DNA of 64,000 bases from Burkholderia sp. HI2500 (GTDB taxonomy: Bacteria; Pseudomonadota; Gammaproteobacteria; Burkholderiales; Burkholderiaceae): assembly GCF_002223055.1 (NCBI RefSeq), contig NZ_NKFL01000006.1, positions 1,178,001-1,242,000 on the forward strand, in the 5' to 3' direction. Position 1 is the first letter of the stretch, and the number at the start of each line of letters is the position of its first letter. Shown one piece after another: positions 52,060-60,510 of this stretch. The notes below the pieces were generated by a model. It was not told the DNA's origin and did not search any database. It saw only the letters and a program-made list of their open reading frames with translations. Made by a program: the position numbers and the translations under genes.

Positions 52060-52356
52060 ATGGACAATGCCAAACGAACCGCGCGCATCGCGTCAGTTCT
52101 TCTCGTCGTCGCGCTCATCGAGCTGCTGGCGCTGCTGTTCGGCTACGGGTTCGCCAGTTCGATGGACGATCCGTACATGGGCCTTCGCGTGCTCATCACC
52201 GCGTTCTTCTGGGCGGCAGGCCTGTCGGTCATCGGGGTCATGGCGGCAATCGCGTGCCTGTCGATCGACCAGCAGGCGCGCGGCGGCACGATCTACTGGG
52301 CGCTGGCGCTGCACGGCCTGATCGTCCTGCCCGGGCTGTTTATGACCTTCCACTGA
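52060..52356 (+). CDS. Small three-helix membrane protein
   Basis: A 98-residue protein with hydrophobic segments at about residues 9-30, 42-67 and 78-97, and a short loop with SSMDDPYMGLR between the first two. The ribosome binding site is weak. I do not recognise the family. It is convergent with an MFS gene that ends 22 bp later, with little terminator-like sequence between. Its coding character is supported by codon composition and three clean membrane segments, but a chance frame cannot be fully excluded. Confidence 0.6.
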   Translation: MDNAKRTARIASVLLVVALIELLALLFGYGFASSMDDPYMGLRVLITAFFWAAGLSVIGVMAAIACLSIDQQARGGTIYWALALHGLIVLPGLFMTFH

Positions 52357-52377
52357 CCCGCACCGCCACCGCCCGCG

Positions 52378-53718
52378 TCACGCCGATTCCGCACGCGGCA
52401 CTGCCCGCACGCCCAGCAGCATCGCGACCGCGCACGCGGCCAGCAGCGCCGCGATCATCAGCATCGCCGGGTCCATGCTGCCGGTTCTCGTGCGGATCAG
52501 CCCGACGAGCCACGGCGTGATCATGCCGCTCGACACGCCGATGCTGCTGATCAGCGCGATCCCGCCGGCCGCGCCCGCGCCGGAGAAATACGCGGACGGC
52601 ACGGCCCAGAACACCGGATGCGCGGCGAAGATCAGCATCGCCGCGACCGACAGCAGCGCCATCATCGCGACGATGCTCGACAGGTGCAGCGTCAACAGCG
52701 CGAGCGCCACCGCGCCGCCGAGCGCACATGCCGCGAAGTGCCAGCGCCGTTCGCGCTTGCGATCGGAGCGCCGCGCGATCGCGATCAGGCCGGCCGCGCC
52801 GATCGCATTCGGCACCACCGACAACAGGCTGATCTGCACGACGTCGTGAATGCCGAATTCGCGGATCATCAGCGGCATCCAGAACAGCAGCATCAGGAGC
52901 GCGGTGGTCAGCGAGAAATAGATGAATGCGAACAGGTACGTGCGCGGTTCGGCCAGCACCTGCCGCAGCGAATGCGGCGCCGGCGTCCCGGCACCGGCGC
53001 GGTCGGCGGCGAGGTCGGCCGCGAGCCGCTGGCGGTCGGCGTCGGACAGCCAGCTCGCCTGCTCGGGACGATCGCACAGCCAAAACCAGGCCATCACGCC
53101 GAGCAGGATCGCGGGAGCGCCTTCGATCGCGAACATCCACTGCCAGCCGTGCAGCCCGAGCACGCCCGACATCCCGCGCATCAGCCAGCCCGACAGCAGC
53201 CCGCCGACCATCCCCGCCACCGCGACGCCCGCGTAGAAGATCGACAGCACCGACGCGCGCCGGCGTGCCGGATACCAGTACGTCAGGTAGAACACCACGC
53301 CCGGAAAGAACCCGGCCTCGAACAGCCCGAGCAGGAAACGCAGCACGTAAAAGTGCTTCGCGCTGTCGACGGTGATCATCGCGACCGACACCGCACCCCA
53401 CAGGAACATGATCCGCGCAAACGTGCGGCGCGCGCCGAAGCGGCGCAGCAGCGCGTTGCTCGGCACCTCGAACAGCACGTAGCCGACGAAGAACAGCACC
53501 GCGCCGAGGCTGTACATCGCATCGGTCAGGCCGAGATCCTGCCGCATCTGCAACTGCGCGAAGCCGATGTTGCTGCGATCGAGGATCGAAACGATGTAGC
53601 AGATGAACAGGAACGGCACGATTCGCGCACCGATGCGGCGGTACAGCGCGTCGTCGTCCGTTGAAGCGATACCGGACGCGACGGCACGCGCGGCGTCCGC
53701 TTGAAGAGGGGCTGACAT
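52378..53718 (-). CDS. MFS transporter, anion:cation symporter type (copy 2)
   Basis: A 446-residue twelve-helix transporter of the ACS family: RIVPFLFICYIVSILDRSNIGFAQLQMRQDLGLTDAMYSLGAVLFFVGYVLFEVPSNALLRRFGAR, then LLGLFEAGFFPGVVFYLTYWYPARRR. It shares long stretches with the next gene (VLGLHGWQWMFAIEGAPAILL, IRTRTGSMD), so the two arose by tandem duplication. It should import an organic anion, probably an aromatic carboxylate. An 87-bp gap separates it from the upstream paralog on the same strand. Confidence 0.88.
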   Translation of the reverse strand: MSAPLQADAARAVASGIASTDDDALYRRIGARIVPFLFICYIVSILDRSNIGFAQLQMRQDLGLTDAMYSLGAVLFFVGYVLFEVPSNALLRRFGARRTFARIMFLWGAVSVAMITVDSAKHFYVLRFLLGLFEAGFFPGVVFYLTYWYPARRRASVLSIFYAGVAVAGMVGGLLSGWLMRGMSGVLGLHGWQWMFAIEGAPAILLGVMAWFWLCDRPEQASWLSDADRQRLAADLAADRAGAGTPAPHSLRQVLAEPRTYLFAFIYFSLTTALLMLLFWMPLMIREFGIHDVVQISLLSVVPNAIGAAGLIAIARRSDRKRERRWHFAACALGGAVALALLTLHLSSIVAMMALLSVAAMLIFAAHPVFWAVPSAYFSGAGAAGGIALISSIGVSSGMITPWLVGLIRTRTGSMDPAMLMIAALLAACAVAMLLGVRAVPRAESA

Positions 53719-53805
53719 CGATCGTCTCCTCGCTGGGTTCGGGTACGGGACTCACACGTCGTGCCAGTCGCCGCCGCCCGCGAGCGGCGACCGGCCGTGG
53801 CTCGC

Positions 53806-55155
53806 TCAGTCGCGCGGCGCGGCTTCGCCTTTCACGCCGAGCATCAGCGCGACGCCGCTCGCCACCAGCAGCGCGGCCAGCAGATACACGGCGAGATCCA
53901 TGCTGCCGGTGCGCGTGCGGATCATCCCGATCACCCACGGGCTGACGATCCCGCTCGTGATCCCGATGCTGCTGATCAGCGCGATTCCGGCCGCGGCGGC
54001 GTTGCCCGACAGGTAGCGGGTCGGCACCGCCCAGAAGATCGGCAATGCGGCGAAGATCAGCGTCGCCGCGACCGACAGGCACGCGAGCATCGCCGCGAAG
54101 CTGTGCAGGTGCAGCGTCAGCGCCGCGAGCGCGAGCCCGCCGCCGATCGTGCAGCACGCGAAGTGCTTGCGCCGCTCGCCGGTGCGGTCCGAACGACGCG
54201 CGATCAGGATCAGCCCCACCGCACCGACCGCGTTCGGCACCACCGTGTACAGGCTCACGGCCACGACGTCGGTCACGCCGAAGTCGCGGATCATCAGCGG
54301 CATCCAGAAGTTGAGCGTCAGCGACGCGCAGGTCAGCGAGAAATAGATGAACGCGAACAGGTACACGCGCGGGTTCGCAAGCGCGGCCACGAGGCTGCGC
54401 CCGTCGTGCGCGTGGCCGTGGCCGCGGCCGTCGGCGCACAGCGCGGCGACCCGCGCCTTTTCATCGGACGTGAGCCACGTGGCGTCCTGCGGGCGGTCGA
54501 CCAGCAACGTGAACGCGGCGAACGCGAGCAGGATCGCCGGCGCGCCTTCGATCGCGAACATCCACTGCCAGCCGTGCAGCCCGAGCACGCCGCTCATGTC
54601 GCGCATGATCCAGCCCGACATCAGGCCGCCGAGCACGCCGGCCACCGCGACGCCCGCGAAGAACACCGAGATCGCGGCCGCCCGCCGGTTCGCGGGGAAC
54701 CAGTAGGTCAGGTACAGCACGATGCCGGGAAAGAAGCCCGCTTCGAACACGCCGAGCAGGAAGCGCAGCACGTAGAAATGCGACGGTTGCGACACGAACA
54801 TCATCCCGGTCGACGCGATGCCCCACAGCAGCATGATCCGCGTGAAGGTGCGGCGTGCGCCGAAACGCGCGAGCAGCAGGTTGCTCGGCACTTCGCAGAA
54901 CACGTAGCCGACGTAGAACACCGCGGCGCCGAGGCCGTACATCGCGTCGCTGAAGCCGAGATCGTGCTTCATCTGCAACTGCGCGAAGCCGATGTTGATC
55001 CGGTCGAGGAACGAGATGACGTAGCAGAGGAACAGGAACGGCACGATCCGCCAGGCGATCTTGCGGAACAGCAGCGCGTCGTCCGTGGCGGCGGAAGCGG
55101 AAACCGAAGCGCTCGCGTGCGCGAGCGTCGCTTCGGCGGGAAGCGATTGGGGCAT
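53806..55155 (-). CDS. MFS transporter, anion:cation symporter type (copy 1)
   Basis: A 449-residue ACS-family transporter. It opens with an alanine-rich tail, then WRIVPFLFLCYVISFLDRINIGFAQLQMKHDLGFSDAMYGLGAAVFYVGYVFCEVPSNLLLARFGAR. It is a paralog of the next gene and shares most of its motifs; the differences lie in the cytoplasmic loop, which here is histidine-rich (GRGHGHAHDGRS). It lies 180 bp downstream of the metallo-hydrolase gene on the same strand, with a terminator in between, so transcription may be partly separate. Import of an organic acid used by that hydrolase pathway is likely. Confidence 0.88.
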   Translation of the reverse strand: MPQSLPAEATLAHASASVSASAATDDALLFRKIAWRIVPFLFLCYVISFLDRINIGFAQLQMKHDLGFSDAMYGLGAAVFYVGYVFCEVPSNLLLARFGARRTFTRIMLLWGIASTGMMFVSQPSHFYVLRFLLGVFEAGFFPGIVLYLTYWFPANRRAAAISVFFAGVAVAGVLGGLMSGWIMRDMSGVLGLHGWQWMFAIEGAPAILLAFAAFTLLVDRPQDATWLTSDEKARVAALCADGRGHGHAHDGRSLVAALANPRVYLFAFIYFSLTCASLTLNFWMPLMIRDFGVTDVVAVSLYTVVPNAVGAVGLILIARRSDRTGERRKHFACCTIGGGLALAALTLHLHSFAAMLACLSVAATLIFAALPIFWAVPTRYLSGNAAAAGIALISSIGITSGIVSPWVIGMIRTRTGSMDLAVYLLAALLVASGVALMLGVKGEAAPRD

Positions 55156-55289
55156 GTCTCTCTCCAAACAGGCTGCGCGATTCGAGCGCGCAAGCCGTCT
55201 CCCAGGGCGTACGTGCGCCCTGCTTTCTTGTGAGATCGGATACGGCGGACGGAAAGCCGGCAGGAAGCCGTGGCCCGTCGCCGCGTCAG

Positions 55290-55324
55290 AAAAAAGGCGG
55301 AGCGCCCTGCCGGACACCCCGCCT
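55290..55324 (-). terminator. Terminator after the metallo-hydrolase gene
   Basis: Arms AGGCGG (55295-55300) and CCGCCT (55319-55324) enclose an 18-nt loop and are followed on the minus strand by six T residues. It starts 11 bp beyond the stop at 55336. The short stem makes it a partial terminator, which may let some transcripts reach the MFS genes. Confidence 0.65.
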
Positions 55325-55335
55325 GTGCAAGCCGC

Positions 55336-56295
55336 TCAGTCCTGCAGCGCGGCCCACATTTCCTTGTCGCGCTGCGCGGTCCAGATGCGCGGATGCGTGA
55401 TGCCGCTCGCTTCGTCGAACGCACGCGACACGTCGAACGGCAGACAGTGCTCGTAGATGAACACGTGGCCGAACTTCGGATCCATCGCTTCGCGCGTGAG
55501 CGCCATCGACGCCTTCAGGTCGAGCTTCTGCTCGACGGCCTTGCGGCCCTGTGCGAGCAGCGTCGTGACGAAATCCTTCGTGTAGTCGAGGCCCTTGTTC
55601 ACGTCGGCCGGGTTCAGCAGCGCGGGGCCGCGGCCCGGCACGAGCTTCTCGGCGCCGAGCGCGCGCAGCGCCTCGAGCGTGGCCGGCCATTGTTCGAGCT
55701 GCGCGTCGCCGCAGTAGCACGCGGCGTCGTATTCGACGAGGTCGCCCGAGAACAGCACTTTCTGCGACGGAATCCAGACGATCGTGTCGCCCTTCGTGTG
55801 GCCCGAGCCGACGTGCATGATCTTCACTTCGAGCTTGCCGAGGAACAGCGTGATCTCGCGCTCGAACACGAGCGTCGGCCAGGTCAGGCCGGGCACCGTC
55901 TCGACACCCGCGAACAGGCGCGGGAAACGCTCGATCTCCGACTTCATGTCGGCCTCGCCGCGCTCGACGATCATCTCGTACGTGCCGCGGCTCGCGATCA
56001 CGTGCTGCGCGCCTTCGTCGAAATACGCGGACGCGCCGAGCACGCGCACCGCGTGGTAATGCGACAGCACCACGTGCTTGATCGGCTTGTCGGTCACGCT
56101 GCGGATCTTCGCGATCAGGTCCTGCGCCATCGCGGGCGTCGCGGTCGTGTCGACGATCAGCACGCTGTCGTCGCCGATGATCACGCCCGAGTTCGGGTCG
56201 CCTTCGGCGGTGTACGCGTACGCGTTCTCGGACAGCTTCGTCCAGGTGACTTTCTTCTCTTCCAGATCGGCTTGGGAGGCGAATGCTTTGGCCAT
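55336..56295 (-). CDS. Metallo-beta-lactamase-fold hydrolase with altered metal motif
   Basis: A 319-residue cytosolic protein of the MBL fold. The first strand pair ends in LIVDTTATPAMAQDL, the metal motif follows VVLSHYH (His79, His81), and later ligands lie in VGSGHTKGDT (His) and LFSGDLVEYD (Asp). In the canonical motif HxHxDH the third and fourth ligands are Asp and His. Here the segment reads HYHAVR, so Val83 and Arg84 replace them. One metal site is therefore probably lost or rebuilt. It is divergent from the double IclR gene and upstream of two MFS importers, so a ring-cleavage or ester/lactone hydrolase in a degradation pathway is possible. Reaction unknown. Confidence 0.85.
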   Translation of the reverse strand: MAKAFASQADLEEKKVTWTKLSENAYAYTAEGDPNSGVIIGDDSVLIVDTTATPAMAQDLIAKIRSVTDKPIKHVVLSHYHAVRVLGASAYFDEGAQHVIASRGTYEMIVERGEADMKSEIERFPRLFAGVETVPGLTWPTLVFEREITLFLGKLEVKIMHVGSGHTKGDTIVWIPSQKVLFSGDLVEYDAACYCGDAQLEQWPATLEALRALGAEKLVPGRGPALLNPADVNKGLDYTKDFVTTLLAQGRKAVEQKLDLKASMALTREAMDPKFGHVFIYEHCLPFDVSRAFDEASGITHPRIWTAQRDKEMWAALQD

Positions 56296-56361
56296 GTTGC
56301 GTTCCGTGGCTGCGAGCCATGTGTTGAGGGGAGTGAGCGGATCATCTTCCTGCGCCGATTA

Positions 56362-56376
56362 TTTGTCAATGACAAA
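56362..56376. promoter_or_regulatory. Palindromic operator between hydrolase and double IclR genes
   Basis: The perfect palindrome TTTGTCA-A-TGACAAA lies in a short AT-rich gap between divergent genes, 67 bp from the hydrolase start and about 97 bp before the likely IclR start. It matches the size and symmetry of IclR-type operators (about 15 bp). Control of the hydrolase by the adjacent regulator is inferred. Confidence 0.6.
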
Positions 56377-56472
56377 GTCACTTGCTATTGTCTAATGCTG
56401 GTAAACCTGCGGGCTGGCGCGATAAATGGCGTCGGATACCATGCGGGGTTTCGTCAACGGAAGAATCATCGC

Positions 56473-58122
56473 GTGCAGAACCACGAAGTCAGCGCAGACG
56501 ACGCGCCGCCCAAGGCGCAGCGCGGGATCCAGAGTGTCGAGGTCGGCGGCCGGCTGCTCGACGCGCTCGCGCGCCGGCGCAAGCCGCTCGGCCTGTCCGA
56601 GCTGGCCGCGGCGGCCGACCTGTCGACCGCGCAGGCGCACACCTATCTCGTCAGCCTGACGCGGCTCGCACTCGTGAAGCGCGATGCGATCACCGGTAAC
56701 TACGAGCCGGGCCCGTTGTCGCTGCGGCTCGGGCTGATGTCGATCGAGCGCCAGCCGGCCTATCGCGCGGCGCTGCCGCACGCGGCGCGGCTCGCGGAAG
56801 CGGTTGGCCTGAGCGTTGCGCTGTCGGTGCCGGGCGTGCTCGGGCCGACGATCGTGCGAATCGAGCACGGCGGCTATCCGCTGCACGTGAACCTGCACGT
56901 CGGCTCGGTGATGTCGCTCGACACGACGGCCACCGGCCGCGTGTTCCGCGCGTTCGGCGACCCCGCCCAACTCGATGCGATGGCGGCCAGCCAGGCCGGC
57001 GCGGGCGCCACCCTCGCGGGCGCCGAGCAGCCCGCGCCGGACGCCGGCGTGCCGCAGGCGGAACTCGACGCGATCCGCGCACGCGGTATCGAGCGCGGCG
57101 TCGACCTGCCGAGCCCCGGCGTCAGCGCGATGTGCGTGCCGGTGTTCGACGCGCAAGGCACGCTGCAACTCGCGTTGACGGTGATCGGTTCGACGGGCTC
57201 GATCGACGTCGACTGGGACGGCCCGATCGCGGCGGCGTTACGCGACGCGGCTCTTCAGGCAACCGCATCGCTCGGCGCGGCGCACGATGCGCCTCCGCCG
57301 GCTTCCACCTCGGCGCCGACCGCCCCGCGTGTGCCGCCTGCACTGGCCGACGATGCGAAGGCGCAGCGCGGGATCAATGCGCTCGACAGCACCGGCGAGC
57401 TGCTGCTCGCGCTGGTGTCGGCGGGCCGCGCGCTGCCGTTGCGCGATCTCGCGGCAGCCGCCGGCATGCCGGCCGCGAAGGCCTTTCCGCATCTCGTCAG
57501 CCTGCAGAAGATCGGCCTGCTGAGCCGCGACGACGCCGGCTGCTTCGGCGGCGGCCCGCTCGGGCAGGCGCTCGGCCTGATCGCGATGCAGCGCGTGTCG
57601 CCGACGCGCGACGCGGAAGCCGAGATCGTCGCGCTGGCCGGCGCGACCGACATGAGCGTGGCAGCCGCGACGCTGGGGCCGCTCGGCCCGACCGTGATCC
57701 GCCTCGAAGAGTCGGCACGACCGCAGCACGTGAGCCTGCAGGTCGGCACGGTGATGTCGCTCGTCAATACGGCGATCGGACGGATCTTCGCGGCCGGCAT
57801 GTCCGACGACGTGCTGGCCGACCTGCTCGCCAACGAGCCCGTGCGCCTCGCGGGCCGCGCCGCCGCGCCGGTCGACGCGGCCTTCCGCGCGCGGCTCGCG
57901 ACGATCCGCGCGGACGAACTCGATTTCGCATTCGACGCGCCGGTGCCGGGCATCGGGACGGTCGCCGCGCCCGTGTTCGATCACACCGGCAGCATCCGGC
58001 TCGTGATCGCGATCATCGGCTCGTCGCGCGGCTTCCCGCGCGGGCCCGACAGCGAGCTCGCGCAGGCGCTGCTCGCCGCGACGCGACGGCTGTCGTGGCG
58101 GTTCGGGTGGATCGGCGGATAG
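56473..58122 (+). CDS. Fused tandem IclR-IclR transcriptional regulator
   Basis: A 549-residue protein containing two complete IclR units. Unit 1 has a winged helix at about residues 14-75 (KAQRGIQSVEVGGRLLDAL...LSELAAAADLSTAQAHTYLVSLTRL) and an effector domain to about 260. Unit 2 repeats the pattern 282 residues later (KAQRGINALDSTGELLLAL... at about 296-358) with its own effector domain to the C-terminus. A normal IclR protein is about 250 residues. A GTG start is preferred because GGAAG lies upstream; an in-frame ATG at 56395 also exists. It would presumably work as a pseudo-dimer. It is divergent from the metallo-hydrolase gene and is its likely regulator. Confidence 0.85.
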   Translation: MQNHEVSADDAPPKAQRGIQSVEVGGRLLDALARRRKPLGLSELAAAADLSTAQAHTYLVSLTRLALVKRDAITGNYEPGPLSLRLGLMSIERQPAYRAALPHAARLAEAVGLSVALSVPGVLGPTIVRIEHGGYPLHVNLHVGSVMSLDTTATGRVFRAFGDPAQLDAMAASQAGAGATLAGAEQPAPDAGVPQAELDAIRARGIERGVDLPSPGVSAMCVPVFDAQGTLQLALTVIGSTGSIDVDWDGPIAAALRDAALQATASLGAAHDAPPPASTSAPTAPRVPPALADDAKAQRGINALDSTGELLLALVSAGRALPLRDLAAAAGMPAAKAFPHLVSLQKIGLLSRDDAGCFGGGPLGQALGLIAMQRVSPTRDAEAEIVALAGATDMSVAAATLGPLGPTVIRLEESARPQHVSLQVGTVMSLVNTAIGRIFAAGMSDDVLADLLANEPVRLAGRAAAPVDAAFRARLATIRADELDFAFDAPVPGIGTVAAPVFDHTGSIRLVIAIIGSSRGFPRGPDSELAQALLAATRRLSWRFGWIGG

Positions 58123-58344
58123 CCGTCCCCTTTTTTCTCTTCTTCCCTCCGCCAGACCGCGCCGCGAGGCGCAGCCTCGCCACGCCTGCGCGCCAGGCCT
58201 TTCCGGGGCGGGATGGCCGTACTAAATGACATCGCTATGAAGCCGTGTGCGACCGCCATTCATGTTGCATCGCGGCAACATAAACTGCCAGGAATTCTCA
58301 TATAACGAAATCGCATTTCACAAAGCGGAGGTGTTTCGCTATGA

Positions 58345-58360
58345 TTAGGGTTATCCCTAA
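58345..58360. promoter_or_regulatory. TTAGGG/CCCTAA palindrome upstream of a small gene
   Basis: The hairpin TTAGGG (58345-58350) / CCCTAA (58355-58360) with 4-nt loop lies 26 bp upstream of the 47-residue gene in an AT-rich stretch. It is a probable regulator binding site or part of the promoter. The regulator is not identified. Confidence 0.5.
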
Positions 58361-58385
58361 CTCGCCACCTATATGGGGCTTCGTC

Positions 58386-58529
58386 ATGCAAACGTCTAAC
58401 ACCTCCGACCGTTCCACCGAATCCGCTGGCTGGCTCGCACGTATGGGCGAGCTGATTGCAGAAGCTTGGGCACTCCACCTCGAGAACTGCGAAGTCATCG
58501 CTGAAGCACACGCACGCCTGCCGCGCTGA
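58386..58529 (+). CDS. Small protein of 47 residues
   Basis: The frame starts at an ATG after the palindrome, giving MQTSNTSDRSTESAGWL followed by the amphipathic helix MGELIAEAWALHLENCEVIAEAHARLPR. An upstream ATG at 58341 would overlap the palindrome and add 15 unrelated residues. The sequence is charged and helical with one cysteine. It lacks a strong ribosome binding site, but the locus is lower in GC and the residue pattern is protein-like. Function unknown. Being isolated, it may be a small stress or regulatory protein. Moderate confidence that it is real. Confidence 0.5.
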   Translation: MQTSNTSDRSTESAGWLARMGELIAEAWALHLENCEVIAEAHARLPR

Positions 58530-58972
58530 GCGCGGAATGGCCGGCCGCCAGCCGGTTGGCCCGACGATACCCTGCCTGATCCGCTTGCCCGGACGCGCGC
58601 CATGAGGCCGCCGCGTCGGGCAACGGATTGCAAGGCAAGTCGTCAGAAACAGGCCGGGTGATCCCGTTGGATGCGCGCCGTGTTTCAGGCGCGCGTTGAA
58701 GTCGCCTTGAAGTTGCTTTAAAGCCGACGCCGGCGCCGCGATCAACCTCGGCGCGGTTTTGTCTGCCGGTTGCCCGGGCAGGCAGCTGCTATCTCGCCGG
58801 CGCGTGAGTCCGCCGGATCATCGCGAGCGGAAGATTCATCCGCGTTGCAGGCCCGGGCGCCGAACCCCGCCTCACGCCTGCCCCCTCTCCCGATTGCCGG
58901 CTTGCTCCGCGCAAACGCGCAGCCTCATGCGCCGTCGTTTCAACGACGGCCGCACACGCCTCCCCGCCCCCA
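58530..58972. other. Non-coding stretch after the small gene
   Basis: No credible gene is visible here. Near the middle a short stem CCGCG (58736-58740) / CGCGG (58752-58756) is followed by TTTT (58757-58760), which could end transcription of the small gene. The sequence is otherwise ordinary GC-rich spacer before the convergent Lrp gene. Confidence 0.4.
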
Positions 58973-59455
58973 TCACACCTGAATCGACGGCACGTCCTTC
59001 ATGCAGCGCAGCGCGAACATCGAGCGGCTGTGACGGATGCTCGAAATCTTGTACAGCTTTTCGCGCAGGAACCGCTCGTAACCGGCCGTGCCATCCACCG
59101 CGACCTTGATCCAGTAGTCGTACTCGCCCGACACGAGATACGCCTCGAGCACCTCGGGCAGCGCGGCGAGTTCCTCGCCGAAGCGCGCGAGCGCGTCGTC
59201 CTCGTGGCGATCGAGCGTGACTTCGAGGATCACGATGTCCGCATAGCCCAGCTTGCGCTGATTGACGAGCGCGACGTAACCGTCGATGTAGCCGTCCACC
59301 TCGAGCTGCCGCGTGCGGTTCCAGCACGCGGTGGTCGACATGCCGATCTGTTCGGCCAGTTCGGCGTTCGACAGACGCGCATTTTTCTGCAGTGCACCGA
59401 GGATCTTGCGGTCCTGGCTGTCGAGCGTTTTCGGCGAGCGTTCACGTGTGGCCAT
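58973..59455 (-). CDS. Lrp/AsnC family transcriptional regulator
   Basis: A 160-residue protein. Residues about 10-65 are the winged helix (LDSQDRKILGALQKNARLSNAELAEQIGMSTTACWNRTRQLEVDGYIDGY), and residues about 75-150 are the RAM domain with YLVSGEYDYWIKVAVDG. It is divergent from the LysE-family exporter with a 285-bp AT-rich gap, the usual arrangement for an amino acid-sensing regulator of an exporter. It probably binds an amino acid and activates the exporter when that amino acid accumulates. The gap shows no other gene. Confidence 0.92.
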   Translation of the reverse strand: MATRERSPKTLDSQDRKILGALQKNARLSNAELAEQIGMSTTACWNRTRQLEVDGYIDGYVALVNQRKLGYADIVILEVTLDRHEDDALARFGEELAALPEVLEAYLVSGEYDYWIKVAVDGTAGYERFLREKLYKISSIRHSRSMFALRCMKDVPSIQV

Positions 59456-59740
59456 GGCAAAAAGAATCTTCTACTGAAAACTGGGATTCTATCTGAACGA
59501 CATTCCGGATTTGTGTCGGTTTGTGTGGAAAAGCGGAAGCCTTTTAATCCGGCCCCTTGATATATTTTTACCCATGCCTGCTGTCCGGCACGTTCCCCGC
59601 GACAACCCCTTCGCACCGGGACGCACAGCCGCAATCACGAGTTGCGGTGCCGGCCGGCAGGCATGCGATTCCCCGCCGTCCGCGCGCCTATCCGGCCGCG
59701 CGGCCTCGGCGCCCGTGATCCTGTTCCTGCCCTACCCGTC

Positions 59741-60388
59741 ATGTCGTTCAGGCTTTACCTGTCGTTTCTCGCGGCTTCCGCCGTTCTCGTCTACGCCCCC
59801 GGCCCCGTCAACCTCCTCACCATGAACCAGGCGCTACGCGCCGGCTGGCGCCGCGCGCTGCCGTGCGTCTGGGGCGGCACGCTCGCCGTGCTGCTGCAAC
59901 TCGCGCTGACCGCGCTGTGCCTGAATTCGCTCGTGCATCTCGACGAGCGCGCGCTGACCGTGCTGCGCTGGGCCGGCGCGGCCTACCTCGTCTGGCTCGG
60001 CTGCAAGCAATGGCTCAGCCGCACGCCGGCCGGCGCACCCGCCGCCTCGGCCGGCCCGGCCGGACCGGCCACGCCGGACACCGACTCGCACCGCGCGCTG
60101 TTCTGGCGCGGCGTGGCAACCTCGGGCCTCAATCCGAAGACGCTGCTGTTCTTCCCGTCATTCTTCCCGCAGTTCATCAGCCCCAACGCCGACTGGAGCC
60201 TGAACCAGCAGTACCTGCTGCTCGCGGCGACGTTCGCGGTGCTGTTCGCGGGCGGCGTCGCGTCGATGGCGCTGTTCTCGCACCGGCTGAGCCGCGCGCT
60301 GCAGCGGCCCGCGCGGATGCGCGCGATGAACCGCGTGACGGGTGGCCTGCTCGTCGGCATGGGCGCGATCATGGTCGGCTGGAACTGA
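59741..60388 (+). CDS. LysE/RhtB family amino acid exporter
   Basis: A 215-residue membrane protein with about six helices, the normal family size. The N-terminal LYAPGPVNLLTMNQALRAGWRRALPCVWGGTLAVLLQLALTALCL is the RhtB/LysE signature, and the middle block FWRGVATSGLNPKTLLFFPSFFPQFISP is highly conserved. It exports amino acids such as threonine, homoserine, leucine or lysine using the proton gradient. It is divergent from an Lrp gene. The start was set by family alignment of the first helix; upstream ATG codons would add a soluble tail. Confidence 0.9.
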   Translation: MSFRLYLSFLAASAVLVYAPGPVNLLTMNQALRAGWRRALPCVWGGTLAVLLQLALTALCLNSLVHLDERALTVLRWAGAAYLVWLGCKQWLSRTPAGAPAASAGPAGPATPDTDSHRALFWRGVATSGLNPKTLLFFPSFFPQFISPNADWSLNQQYLLLAATFAVLFAGGVASMALFSHRLSRALQRPARMRAMNRVTGGLLVGMGAIMVGWN

Positions 60389-60510
60389 ACGCGGCCGGGC
60401 GGCCGGCTTCATCGCGGCCGCCGCAACGCCCCTCGAAAAAGCAGCCGAGCGCCGAATGCTTTAGGGTAGCGGCTGTTTCGTTGGACATGCCCGGCCAGCC
60501 GGGCGACTGG

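Noticed and set aside
58345..58360. TTAGGG/CCCTAA considered as a telomere-like or transposon end sequence
   Set aside because: There is only one inverted pair, with no repeat array or flanking duplication; an operator is the simpler reading.
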